Part shown: in pieces, positions 52,522 through 63,519 of the stretch
Layout of the letters: every line of letters starts with the position of its first letter
Numbering within the stretch: position 1 is the stretch's first letter
NCBI GenBank assembly: GCA_002633025.1
Contig: NMRB01000457.1
Span: 77,485 to 141,484, forward strand
DNA: 64,000 bases
From: Notospermus geniculatus
Taxonomy: Eukaryota > Nemertea > Pilidiophora > Heteronemertea > Lineidae
Direction: 5' to 3'
The notes under the pieces: model-generated
What the model saw: only the letters and a program-made list of their open reading frames with translations
What the model was told of the DNA's origin: nothing
Database searches by the model: none
Position numbers and translations under genes: made by a program

Positions 52522-55500
52522 ATGGCTCTAAAATATCACGTGACTCTAAGTGAGGAACTGAAGGGGATTGTCGAAGTGGACCGGAGGGAAGATTTACCAG
52601 AAAAGGCATTTAGCACAATGGGCCTCGCATTCAGTGGAACTCAGTCATACGCCATACAACTGTGGGACCAAGATTTCCTAGACTGGGTTAATGTTGACAT
52701 TAAAAAACTCCCTGTCAAAGGGAAGGTTCGCTTTATCGAAAAAGTGATAGTAACTGAAGATGTTGTGTTCATTGAACCACCCTCACCAGTTCCCTCTACT
52801 AGTCATGCTAGTACCAGCAGCACATGTGAGAGTGCATCATCTGCAGAGTGGGATACTGATAATAGTAGTACAAGGTAAGAATTTTAAACTTAATTTTGGA
52901 AGTTCATATTACCGGTATCAATCATCATTAAGTTAAAATTCTAAGTCCATAATATATGTAAATCATTCAAATACATTTGGTTTTACCTGGGGTAACACCA
53001 TGGAGGACACCTGTTGTATTCTGAATTTGTTTGGGCTTTTAACCTCATCAAGTTTCCCTCAAACTGAGTTGTTACTCAGAACTGATATTGTAAACCTTCT
53101 GAATATTTCAGTCATGTCGATGAGGTCACCACATCACTTCTCCCTTGGCCGGTACCTTTTGTTGTTCCCGAACAAAGATTCGCGAGGACTCTGACGGATG
53201 CCCTTAACAGTAAAGAAGAAATCAAGCGTGGACTTCTGACGCAGTTGACAAGTGCAATATATGAAGAATGCACCCAGTATACATTGTAAGTTCTACATTT
53301 GCTATACATGTACACCTCCCCCCCTTTACTGCCAACCTCGCTATGGGGTCAGTGTCACTTGTGACGATTGTCCCCAGACTGGCGGTATAGTGAGGTTTGA
53401 CTGTATAATAGAAGTAATCCACCATTTACCGGTAACTAGTGCTGTGCCGTACATTGAAACCACACGAGGATGATTCCCAAATAACCGAATTCAGGCATAT
53501 GATAACATATGCCTGAATAACAGATTTCACCCTGCCATGCCTGCTGTACTTGAGGGAGCATCAATTCAATGCCACATGTGGATAGATGAGGCAGCCCTTA
53601 TACATGTATCTGGGCATCTTCACTTCTGGTACTGGTACTCACTATTGGTTTTTTCCTCACATTTCAGCTTTCCCACCTCCAGTAACTACACTGAAATGGC
53701 CAGAGCCCTTCTGAATAAATATCCTTATCTGAGCCGTGGTCTGCCCTCAGCTGATGCCTTGGTAAGTTTAGGGTGGTTTGAGGCCTAGCTGATGGTGCCT
53801 CTCTTTTGGGTGTGCAAAATTTGAATGGTCAGCTTTGTCAGCACTTGAACCTACATGTAATGGTCAGGTTTTCATCTCCACACCAAGCTAAATGCAATTT
53901 TTTGATGTGACCCTCCAGCACAAAACAGGTCGGAAGTCACTCCGAAGTTGGCACGAATTGTGTGTCAATTTCAGTATTGTCTGTCTATTGTGTAGTCTGA
54001 ATGATTCTATTTCGTTCCTTATCTCCTTGTGTCATCTCAGTATGTTTAGACCCATTTTCCGTGCGACTTCCGAATGATTTTGTGGTGGATGGTCACATAT
54101 GTACCCCGGTATTTGTAAATCCCTTGAGAGTAGTTTTCATGCACAAGCATGACATGTTGTAGTCCATCCATGTATTCATTGTTAAACAGTACATGTAGCT
54201 GTATCTTAATCCATGCAATGGACAACATCCCCACCAAACCCGTTTTGAAGTTTTCTATTCATATTTATTTTTCCAATCAAGTCACTGATGCTTGTTTTTC
54301 ATTTTCTCTGATCTCAGTCTCTTTGGAAGACAATCATCCAAACCAAAGTGCAGAATTGTCGCAAGAGGGTTGACAGGAATGTTCCCTTGGTGAAATCCAG
54401 AAAAAGGAAGGCTAAAGAAACCGAGCAGCAGCAATCTGAAGAGCCGCACGTAAAAAACCAATGGGGCTTGAAGAATTTTCTTCCGTCCCGAGGTATTGAA
54501 GAGGATGACCACTCCATCGAATTTCATGAAAAGTGGTTGCAGCTCGAGGCCAAAAAAACGAAGCAAGACATAAAGAAGATTGAAAATCTGATGAATAGGA
54601 CTTTCGCTGACCGTCGCAAAAAGATTGTGTCGTCACTGGCCTCAGTGAAAGACATCAAAGAAGTCTACCCATGCCTCTTTGATGCAAGTGAGGTAAGGAA
54701 ATTACTATTTTATATAGTGACATGTTGTGAATGTCGCAAGTGCTAAAGTTTGTCACTCCATTGTGGCTTTTGCATTGAATGTGCATGTACTGAACTCCCT
54801 CAGTAAAATAATCGTACATTTGGTCAAAAAGCCCATGCTGCATTTGTTTGAAAAGAAGTACTGGTACACAGTAATATTTAACAAAGTGGGGACTTCGAAC
54901 CTGATGATTGTAATGAAATTAATAAGATCTTTTGTTAAATTGGTTTTCTAATTTTAAAAGGTTTTCTAATTGGCTTTGCAGCTTTTGAATGAATTCGAAC
55001 GGCTGTCAGGCGAACGTCTCGAAAAACTTCTGCAAGCTGGTGTTAAAAAGTATTCGGGTGTGATTATTGAGGCCAGCAAGTCATCAGACTTGAAGGGGAG
55101 TGTAATTGGAAAGTTAAGTGCAGCAAAAGAACGTGACCAAAAAGAATGTAAGTATTCCCTAATAACCATCCTCCGTATCTGTGTACTATAGATGTGTACC
55201 GAAAATTCCGGACCATGTTTGCATGAGTGACGTGACGCCGTACTGCATCCAACACATGCTGATGCACTGCAACGTCCGTGACGCTATGTAAACATGGTCC
55301 GCAATTTATGGGACATATCTATAGGGGGGTCACTTTTACTATACATGTATGTGGCTGGGATTAGTTTCCTGTGTTTTAAATCCGGTATCTCATTGGAACT
55401 CATGCAAAAGTGATGTACTCTTGATTCTTTTAGTTGTAGAGAGGTACGGACCTGTAAGATGCCCAGAGACATGAGTGACATACTGTGGTCTGGGAGTTAT

Positions 55501-56421
55501 GCCGGATTGGCTTCATATCCGCCCATTTTGCTATTACCATATTACACATGCACGATGTTGGTTTCATGTTTTCAATATGAATGAATCCAAGATATGCCTT
55601 CCCGAGATTTGTATTCGGGCATTCCTTTCATTTATTTAAGGCTTCCTGCAGGTTATAAATAATGTAGGCCTAAAGAACCGCCCCCAATCCGGCATAACTC
55701 CGTGACCACAGTATATTCCAGTCTCTTGGTGGAATTCCCAGTTTGCTGTGAAATGACTAATTACTATATTGCAAATCTTTTTCAGTTGTGAAACACCATG
55801 GTGCGATGCTGCTGATTCCAAAGATGATGGGAGAAAAGAGTGACCTTGCCATTGAGAGAAGCAAGGTGAGATATGGTACCAATTGAGCTCTCATGGTATT
55901 CCCAAAACCGCTGAATGGTTTAATGCTGTTGGTTCCATAGATTCTTGGATTGAATGATTCTCAGGAACTTGAATCCCCTGTTGAAGCTAGAATAGAAGCA
56001 TGTAATAATTCTTTTTGACACACTTTTATAAGTTCTGTGTCCTCGGTTCTAAATATTAAAAATGATGCAAGTTTTGTTACGATTTTCATTTTGTGTTCTC
56101 GTTTTACTTTTTCAGATAAATGAGGAGGAAAACATAATTCACCCCGTGATCATTTATGATGGAGATCTGCTCGACTCGTCCGATTCAAAATGTGCAATTT
56201 CTGTTCAAGCGGAAGGTGTAATGGTGTGTGAGGCTGAGACTTTCATGGAGGCGTTGAGTTGCCTATTGGCAGTCTTCTACATCTTCAATATGGCGTACCC
56301 GGTGCGACTGAACAAGACATTAGTGTTCATGCAAAGAGTTCTCTTGAACATTCAGGATAACACAAAGATTCCGTCCAAAGTTTTGTCTGTTTTAAAGGAC
56401 CTTAATCTCAGGCTGAAGTAG
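52522..56421 (+). CDS. Seven-exon gene, SAMD3-like/CACTA accessory protein, intact (515 aa)
   Basis: Exons: 52522-52874, 53112-53285, 53668-53761, 54318-54692, 54982-55147, 55786-55865 and 56116-56421. Every intron is GT-AG and all phases join, giving 516 codons including TAG. Exon 1 forms a compact domain (SGTQSYAIQLWDQDFLDWVN, KLPVKGKVRFI) resembling a PB1/ubiquitin-like fold, then a Ser/Thr linker. Exons 2-3 carry PWPVPFVVPEQRFARTLTDA and NYTEMARALLNKYPYLSRG. Exon 4 has a WKTIIQTKVQNCRKRV helix, a basic linker (KSRKRKAKE) and a charged coiled region with NRTFADRRKKIVSSLASVKD. Exon 7 has FMEALSCLLAVFYIFNMAYP and LNKTLVFMQRVLLNIQ. The order matches animal proteins annotated as SAMD3-like, though no SAM domain is visible here. 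Inside a CACTA element it is a candidate TNPA-like partner that binds the TTAGTCA repeats; that role is inference. Confidence 0.85.
55187..55326. mobile_element. Small inverted-repeat element in intron 5
   Basis: ctatagatgtgtaccgaaaa, then cggaccatgtttgca, pairs with gtaaacatggtccgcaattt and catatctatag. About 140 bp. Confidence 0.75.
55483..55711. mobile_element. 229-bp MITE in intron 5, TA duplication
   Basis: ctgtggtctgggagttatgc at the left, gcataactccgtgaccacag at the right, TA at 55481-55482 and 55712-55713. ccggattgg / ccaatccgg extends the stem. Confidence 0.9.
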
Positions 56422-56828
56422 GACATCGGGATGGCTGTGATCATGATTATGACATTGTGTTTGTGACCCATCACATCAAATCGACTATTAAGTCGCTCTG
56501 ATATTGGCAGGTTGAGACCATTGTTTTGTCAATTTTGTAGACCAAGGCATATTGTCTGTCTTTTGTGGAATCTGAATTTTCTTCCTTTATCTCCTGGAGT
56601 TATTTTAGTTATCCTGCTTAACATCTTGTGCGACTTAACACCTGATTTGATGTGACGGGTAACATTTTCCTTCCATTTTGTACTGTAGTACATGTACTTT
56701 ATGAGATTAGCGAAGCTATGATACCCGGACAATTGTAAGTTGCACCTATGTCTGATATCCACCACAAAAACCAACACACAAAATTGTTGTATAAGTACTG
56801 TAGTCTACGATTTTCGCAAATTTTTTAC

Positions 56829-56918
56829 CCCAACCGTGGTCTTCCACAGGCGCTTTCTAGTAGAGATCCTAAAAGTGGATTTCTCCACCAGAAAGTGCCT
56901 GAGGAAGACCCGGTTGAG
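56829..56918. other. Long hairpin downstream of the accessory gene
   Basis: One arm (56831-56868: caaccgtggtcttccacagg, cgctttctagtagagat) pairs with the other (56881-56918: ctccaccagaaagtgcct, gaggaagacccggttg) over about 38 positions with three or four mismatches, one bulge and a loop of about 12 nt. The size suits a miRNA-precursor-like stem or a tiny foldback element. There is no evidence for expression. Confidence 0.55.
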
Positions 56919-57789
56919 GTCGAAAATTTTCAAAATTCGGAGAATATTTTACCATTATTGTCTGGTCTGGGTTAACTTACATGTACACGTACATAGTCAG
57001 ACATGTGAGCATCAGACTTATTATGGGTTCACACTTATATTTGCGACACTTATATTTGTCAGAGGTTTTTGTACATGCCTCTCTTTGATATAATTCATTT
57101 AATATGTACTTCATATCACTGGAGAACTGATGAGGTTTTGCAAGTCTGATCAAGTTTCTCTATTGTCAAGTGAAATGATAGACTGAAACTTGGGATGACA
57201 ATACTCGCCCACATTTGCAATTTGGTACACATGTTGGGTGGGTGGGTGGGGGGGGGGTCATTTTTCCTGAGGAGTGTTTTCCTGCACTTCATTGCTTTAC
57301 CATGATTTCTGCGGATTTATTTTGATCTCCTTATTGCAATTCTAGAAATCTGTGATTCTAATATTTACCAAAAAGTAATTAATTAGTCAGTTTTATAATT
57401 TCATATCAGGTTGTTCTTGCCATGTAAATTAACCATGGTCAGGGAATTACGTTAAACAGAACTTAAAAGCAAAATACCACATGATTTCAGTATTCAATTT
57501 CATGTACTAGTTTGGTGAAATTTAATTGAGTATTTCCATTCTCAAATCCCTTTTCTTCGATCAAGTTGTCTTTCTAAACTGGACTGAATTATCTATTTTG
57601 AACAGAGGCCCTTGCCTAGAATACTGCAAGGTACTTCATTGGGACCTTTACTTTTGATAAAGTTATATTTTATGTAAATTGCCAAAAACCTTTTCATGCC
57701 CACAGAATTGTTATTCATAAAATAAGTTCATATATTTCAATAAATTTTAATTTCCTTTGAAAAAGAAGTCTTGACTCTGTCATTGATTA

Positions 57790-58039
57790 TTAGTTATTTA
57801 ATTAGTCACACTCATGACACTGACTAGGGTAAGTGGTCATTTTGACTAGGATAAGTGGTCATTTTGACTAGGATTGGTTAGTCAGGCGGACCAACCTACT
57901 GTTTAGTCATTTTGACTAACCAGGTTAGTCAAATTGACTAACAATACGTTCGTCATATTGACTAACTTTTTAGTCATTCTGGAGACAGCCTGGTGACTAA
58001 CCTTTATTAGTCATTTTGACAAGGCAAAGTTTTTCAGTG
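57790..58039 (-). repeat. CACTA right subterminal array and terminal inverted repeat
   Basis: About ten TTAGTCA/TGACTAA motifs, some in inverted pairs (tttagtcattttgactaac, ggttagtcaaattgactaac), plus related gactagg-taagtggtcatt units. Ends in aggcaaagtttttcagtg at 58039. Confidence 0.9.
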
Positions 58040-58041
58040 CA

Positions 58042-58440
58042 TCAAGTTAGAAAATTCTACGTCAAATAGCCACGAAACCTGCCACCAAATGGCAAAATTG
58101 TGAATTTTGACTTCTGTGACCTTGAAAAGTAGGTCAAATCAAAAACTCGTTAGATATTTTATGTATTCTTATTAGATGTACCTATGATAAAAAAATTGGA
58201 GATGACGCAGCCAGTAGTTCAGGAGTTATTGCAGTTTTTGTGTTTTTGGTTTTGACACTCAGTGGCCAAGCCAAGAAGCCAATCGGACCGAAACTTGGTG
58301 TCATAGGTCATCTGACCTAGGGGTATACATGTACAAAGATTCAGGTCAATAGCTCCAGCGGTTACGAAACGTGCACTGCTAACGGACGACGACGACTGTG
58401 CACCACCGTAAAAGCTCACCAGGTGAGCTAAAAATGTGTG
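58042..58440. repeat. Dispersed non-coding repeat, third copy
   Basis: Shares tgaccttgaaaagtaggtca + aat, a following tatgtattcttattagatgt and tatacatgtacaaag with 36790-37575. Ends in ctcaccaggtgagctaaaaa. It lies directly outside the CACTA right end. Confidence 0.65.
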
Positions 58441-59040
58441 TTGACACAAAAATGGTAAATTATAATCATAAATCCTGTTTCTTGTTGAAGGTAATCGCTG
58501 TGAGTATCCCTCAGATATCTTTTACTTTCCTTTTCATCCTGAGTGAACAAAATGGCAGCTAATGAGTTATGATATCCAGACAACGGGTCCGTAAGAATAC
58601 CGAATCGGGAGTGATTTTACCGAAACGGAACCAAAATTTACCGAAAAGGATCTTATTTTTACTTTTTTCTGGTGGTATTTGATACGTGTATCATTTATGC
58701 ATGCTTTTCGTTATTTAGAACTAATTTTCTTGTAGTAGTTTCCACAAATTTAACGGTTTTAAATACTAGCACCGTGTCTGTCTAGAACCAACATGGACGC
58801 CACCATCTTGGACATGTTGGATTACTGTTGCGGTCACACTAGCCTAATTACCAACCAAGTCCACTTGAAATTCAACGGTATTATACCACGTTGAAAGCCG
58901 ATACGACGTACAAGAAATCTATCGGTCGAACACGCTATTATTAAATATATATTGGACACACTGTTGGACAATTCCCCGGTCTGTCATCTCATGGACTTTC
59001 TCGAATAAATGAAAATTATGTCCGAACCCCTGGTACAACA
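58441..59040. other. No recognised gene; 5' side of the MULE-like element
   Basis: accatcttggacatgttgga-type text near 58800 has a faint partner near 62180 (atggcggcgtccatgttggt). These could be remains of MULE terminal repeats, but I cannot define them. Confidence 0.25.
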
Positions 59041-59860
59041 ATGGAACGCATTGCATCTGAATCGAAGAATCCGCGACGGATCTATAACGATCTAATTACC
59101 GAGATAAACATCCAAGACGCACCTAAAGATCTCCAGCAAATACGAAATAAAAAACATTATGAAAAAAAGAAATCATCAGTAACTGAACACGGAGCTAACA
59201 CGAAAAACTTGGCCAACCAACTAAATGCAATCAGTACTATGTCATGCCGTTATCCGATGATTCGTTCCGTTGAAACAGGTCGAAACTACTGTGTGACGAT
59301 GAGTGATGAACAGATTATGGACATCCAACGTTTTTGTTGTAAGGAGAAAACATCCCTTGGTTTTGACAATACTTTTAACTTGGGGGAGATATAGGCCTAC
59401 GTGACGGCGAGTACGTACAAAGAGCTTGCCCTTGTCAACGCCACGTCGAGTGATGAACATCCCATTGTTAGGACCCCTATTTGTGCACGGATCATCGACT
59501 TTCGAATCCTATCATCCGTTCTTTTCTAAGCTGGCCGCAACCCTCCGGGACACCGACACCGCAGAACTTGTCCTTGGATCAGATGAAGAGAAAGCCCTTC
59601 GCCAGGTCATTGAGTTTAATTTTCCAAACGCAAAGACGATTTTGTGCACCTTAGAAACAATTTTGATGATTATCTAAAAAACAAAACAGAGAGACAACGG
59701 TTACACCACAAGGTATTCGGGGAAAACGCACTTATGTCCGCCGACGACTAGCATATATTTGACATTAGAGCTGATGCTTTGAGAAAAGAGATAGCAGCCA
59801 CCTTGCCATCCTTCGTGGAATATTAATACAATTCGAGAGTTGCCCCCCTCACAAAGGAAA

Positions 59861-60715
59861 ATCGGTTAATGTCATCCTGGGTACACCTCATTATTACCCT
59901 GGGTATTCTGGGTAATCCTTTTTGTTACCCAGGACGAGGTACCTTAACATTACCCAGTTTGAAATTCGCACCATTTTCCACATGCGCTCGAGGTACGGTA
60001 CTGTCTTATTCTAGCTCGCCACGAATTTATACACATGCACTTTGACGTGGTGATTGTCAGCAGCTGTCAGAATGGCAACTCGCGTTAAAGACTGCGATTT
60101 ACAGGCGTATTTGCAATCTATTCCATCCTATAGGGATGGAATTTTCATTTGAAAAGGAAGAGAGCTGAAGAAAAAATCTGGTGGATGTCGGTAATGGTAA
60201 ATACAAGTTGAAAGCAGGCGTCAAAGTTGATGCGAAACTGAAGTGGCTTGCACGCGACACCATGATATGCACTGGGAGGGGCAATTTCCAGCGAGAATGT
60301 GAACGCACGTACCACAACCTCGGGCGCAGGTGGAAAATGGGGCGGATTTTAAAACTCGGTAATGTTAAGGTACCTTAAGGGCTCCGCACACTAGCGACTA
60401 AAATGGGGGCGACTACCGATGCGACTATTACGTCGCCTGCGATATTTACCTTTGAGATGGATCATTGATGTTTTCCACCACATCACTGATCTTCCAAGGA
60501 GGCATTTGTCGCAAACGAGTCAGCAAAAATTGTAAAAACTGAAAATATGTTAGTCGCTTCGGTGGTCGCAAGGCCGGTCGCCTAGAAAATCGCTCGGAAA
60601 ATCGCTGGTGTGCGGAGCCCTTTATTTGTACCCAGGACGATCCTGGGTAACAAAAAGGATTACCCAGGATTACCCTGGGTAATAATAAGGTGTACGCAGG
60701 ACGACATTAACCGAT
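59861..60715. mobile_element. ~855-bp foldback MITE inserted in the MULE gene
   Basis: atcggttaatgtcatcctgg at the left and the inverse ccag-acgacattaaccgat at the right, followed on both sides by tacacct-attattaccctg and ggattacc / cctttttgttacccagga. The right arm contains the complete smaller element at 60378-60621. The 152-codon-equivalent interior has no gene. Confidence 0.85.
60378..60621. mobile_element. 244-bp MITE nested in the preceding MITE, TTA duplication
   Basis: agggctccgcacactagcga and tcgctggtgtgcggagccct, TTA at 60375-60377 and 60622-60624. The 3-bp TTA and size parallel the element at 17334, but the terminal sequences differ. Confidence 0.9.
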
Positions 60716-61508
60716 TCAGCGGAAGTAATGACTACCGTAAACAGCAGCGCATGTGTTACTCATCATGGACTAACAACAATTGCGAAAGTGTCAACCACGT
60801 ATTGAAGCAACTTGTGGACTGGAAGCCGAAGCCAGCACATGAACTCGTTAGTCAAATTCTCATAAACAACATAGAAAGCCAATACAAAGATGTGGAACGA
60901 GCAATGATTGGAAGGGTATGGCGTCACCATTCGTGCTAGCTCGTGCCTGTTCCGAGTAGCCCTACCCCTGGAGGTGGGCTACTTGGGGAAGTATCCCAGA
61001 ATGCATCGTTCCAAGATGGCGGTAGTCTATCGCTTCAGGAATGGATTTCTCGTAAAAATCTATTTGGATGATGGTCAATTGGCCACAATCGGGGGTAAGG
61101 ACGCTCAGGGAGATGAATGCATATCAATCAAAACCAAGGCCAACATAAGTCTGTTTCTGCGTTCCAGTTCCATCCTTATTTGCCGTCTCGGGCCTAGTTA
61201 ATTTCCGCATAGAGCAGACGAACAGATGGGCGCCATGACACTTTCCCCGAAGAGCTAGCCCGAAATCGTTCGTTTACTTAGCTTCACTGCTCATGTCATT
61301 TCTTCCCTGAGGGGCTAGCTCGGGGAAGCACGGTGGAAGTAATCGAACGCGGTCTAAAAGCACCGGAAAGGAAAACACAGCGACAATTACATCAACAAAC
61401 GGTCATCTGACGATCCCCGTGACACCGCCTGCTGGGAAGAAACCAAATCAGACAAAAAGAAAACGGACGACACGCACGACTACCACCACGAAGAAAGTGA
61501 GGTTTAAT

Positions 61509-62220
61509 TAAGGACTGTTACGCATTGTTATTCGGGCGCATTGTCTATGCGACTGTAATATAAATCTGGCGTATTGTTAAAATCGAGGAAATTGTTAAAA
61601 TCATCATTTTATAATAGTTTTATCTTGTCTATGTAAAAATTTGATTTAGATATCTGTATTGTTAGTACATGAATGTTCTTTTATATTCTCCTAATAAATA
61701 ATAATTATATAAAATAAAATAGAATAAAATAATTATCATGATTATATAGCCTACCTTTTTTTAAAGTATGTACTCCTGATATGTGCTGGTAGTATATCAT
61801 TGTTCGTGTTCATATAGCCTGCCTTAAAAGTATTTATTTATAACTGGTATGTGCTGGTTGTAGGGCCTATATATCGAGATCTCTCACTATGTTGTATGGA
61901 GAGATGTAGTCTTAATTACAAAATTGCTATGAGGATTTTAAAATAAAAGTTGTAGATATGTACTTTTGTGTCGACTTTATTACTTCGTGAGCCAATGTCA
62001 TGATCCTTAGGCATGTGGAGCATCTGGTTCAATGGTCGAATAGAGAATCTGCACTCGCCCTGAAAGATAGAATGGAGACAGAAGTAGTTAGGGTACCATC
62101 GTTCAGACAGGACCACACGATCTGCCACAAATGGTGTGACGTCATCACTTTGTCAGCACACAGCAACAGTAATCCAAGATGGCGGCGTCCATGTTGGTTC
62201 CAAACCTTGGTTCTGCAATA
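61509..62220. other. AT-rich stretch without recognised gene
   Basis: Several near-repeats (tatatagcctaccttttttt / atagcctgccttaaaag; atatgtgctggtagt / gtatgtgctggttgt at 61750 and 61810) show a local 60-65-bp duplication. No gene. Confidence 0.5.
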
Positions 62221-62224
62221 ATCT

Positions 62225-62870
62225 TAAGCTGCAGAAACGAGAGTTAAATAAGCTTGGTAGACTGCTTTCTCAAAACCCATGTGACCATAACATCCGAACG
62301 AGATATTTTGTATCTTTTAAGGGTTATGTAAAGTTACTCGAAATCTTGATTTTTTGACGCTAAAAATCTGGCTAACTGCACAAAATATTGGGAAAATAAG
62401 GCTCGGGGGCCCTCGGGAACCGTCATAAGAAGGTGGCCCGAGCCTTGTTTTCTCAATTCAGTGTGCAGTTAGTAAGATTTTTTTTTCGTCAAAAATTCGA
62501 GATTTCGAGTCACTTTCCATAACCCTTAAGAGCTGTCAAGCAGGCTAAAAAGAATTTCCATCCTAACGTCCTACAGAAGCTGAACGACACAAATGATAAT
62601 GACCAAAAACAATTGTGGAAAATATTTAAAGAGATAAATAACAATTCCAGCCCCAAGTAAACAACTCAATCCCTGCTGAGAGATGGCATAAGTACTTCTC
62701 ATCACTCTTAGTTAAAGATGTTGATAAGTCAGACCCGCATCTCAAAACTCTTAATGAGACTAAATTCAAATGCCAGCAATAAAAAAGAAACCTGGACCAC
62801 CCCATAAGCTTTAAAGAGATAAAAGCTGCAATTAAAAAAAATATCTAATGGCAAGGCTTGTGGGTAGTTT
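62225..62870 (+). pseudogene. LINE reverse-transcriptase N-terminal fragment, split by a MITE
   Basis: Before the MITE: KLQKRELNKLGRLLSQNPCD and HNIRTRYFVSF. After it: AVKQAKKNFHPNVLQKLNDT, QLWKIFKEINNN, and (after stops and shifts) IKAAIKK then SNGKACG. This follows the segment between endonuclease and RT in CR1-type LINEs (K..RE..KL...L...P..) up to the NGKACG start of the RT fold. A stop after SSPK and frame changes show decay. It ends at about 62870 where unrelated sequence begins. Confidence 0.65.
62321..62525. mobile_element. 205-bp foldback MITE flanked by TTAA
   Basis: gggttatgtaaagttactcg and cgagtcactttccataaccc, TTAA at 62317-62320 and 62526-62529. The inner stem runs through aaaataaggctcggg / cccgagccttgtttt. 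Removing it and one TTAA restores continuity of the LINE frame. Confidence 0.9.
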
Positions 62871-63494
62871 GGTTCCCGAACCCACCGCTAGGGCTATGAG
62901 GGTTCGGTATTGGCTTCTGTCCGCACCGAGATTTCTGGTGTCTGACGTCACGAGGCACTCTCCAACCGCAAGGGAGACACTCTCCAACCCACGCCGTTAT
63001 CAGGTGATCAGTAGACAAAATGGTGGAATACATTTATTTGCGACGTCAACGAGAGGATCTCCAACCGAATTTTCTTGGGGGTTTGGTTCTTGGTGACCTG
63101 GCACACCGTTTGAGTCTTGCTGAGCAACACAATTTGCCTTGAATGCCTTTTCGAGAGGATCACGCTTTCCCCGACCTTTTCTGCACATGTACGCGGTGCC
63201 TACATACAACACAGCATGCATGTACAGGTGGTCACCGCCGAATTTCACCAACAATTCAGCAAGTTTGTCGTTTTTACCAGCTTTTGGGGAACATATACGA
63301 CTCTTCACCCCTTTGTACGTGACTAAAATAAACTTTTATCCGGAGAAGAAGAAAAGGACGTCCAGTCATGTTGAATATAAAATGGCGGCGCCTTTATTGG
63401 ACAATAGCATTTTGTTCTGTACCTAAATGACAGATGGCAGCACTTGCTGGCAGTTTGCTTATAGGAATGGGAATCGTCAACACACTCCCACCCA
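62871..63494. other. No recognised gene
   Basis: Contains gtttggttcccgaaccc (imperfect palindrome) at 62868 and a related gtttggttc at 63080. Only shadow frames elsewhere. Confidence 0.3.
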
Positions 63495-63519
63495 TTAGAG
63501 GATTCTAATCAATATTGAA

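Larger units (their letters stand above)
47084..58039 (+). mobile_element. EnSpm/CACTA-type DNA transposon, ~10.96 kb, two plus-strand genes
   Basis: The ends are inverted copies: 47084-47117 and 58006-58039 agree at 32 of 34 positions, each beginning CACTGAAAAACTTTGCCT. Both ends continue into arrays of TTAGTCA/TGACTAA motifs (about five on the left, about ten on the right), as in CACTA subterminal regions that bind transposase. The dinucleotide CA stands directly outside both ends (47082-47083, 58040-58041), compatible with a short target duplication, though two bases could match by chance. Inside are a Tnp2-type transposase gene ending at 51549 and a seven-exon gene at 52522-56421, in the same direction. 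An inverted duplication of a third transposon gene lies left of the gap at 49829. The gap hides the 5' part of the transposase. Confidence 0.88.
59041..61508 (+). pseudogene. MULE-like transposase, broken and invaded
   Basis: Starts MERIASESKNPRRIYNDLIT, then MSDEQIMDIQRFCCKEKT and LGFDNTFNLGEI, with the first catalytic-type Asp in DNTFNLG. An in-frame TAG within tataggccta (59392-59394) is followed by YVTASTYKELALV. After a shift come PLLGPLFVHGSSTFESYHPF and ELVLGSDEEKALRQVIEFNF (second Asp) and NAKTILCTL. FDDYLKNKTERQRLHHKVFG follows. The gene is then interrupted by a MITE (59861-60715) and resumes WTNNNCESVNHVLKQLVDWK, the conserved W-NN-CE block. The C-terminal tail LTIPVTPPAGKKPNQTKRKR stops at about 61508. 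The order is that of animal MULE-like elements. The 61-kb part (60935-61330) appears to hold one more insertion. Confidence 0.7.

Noticed and set aside
57230-57260. G-run as G-quadruplex or switch site
   Set aside because: A simple ggtgggtggg then poly-G low-complexity run with no further support.
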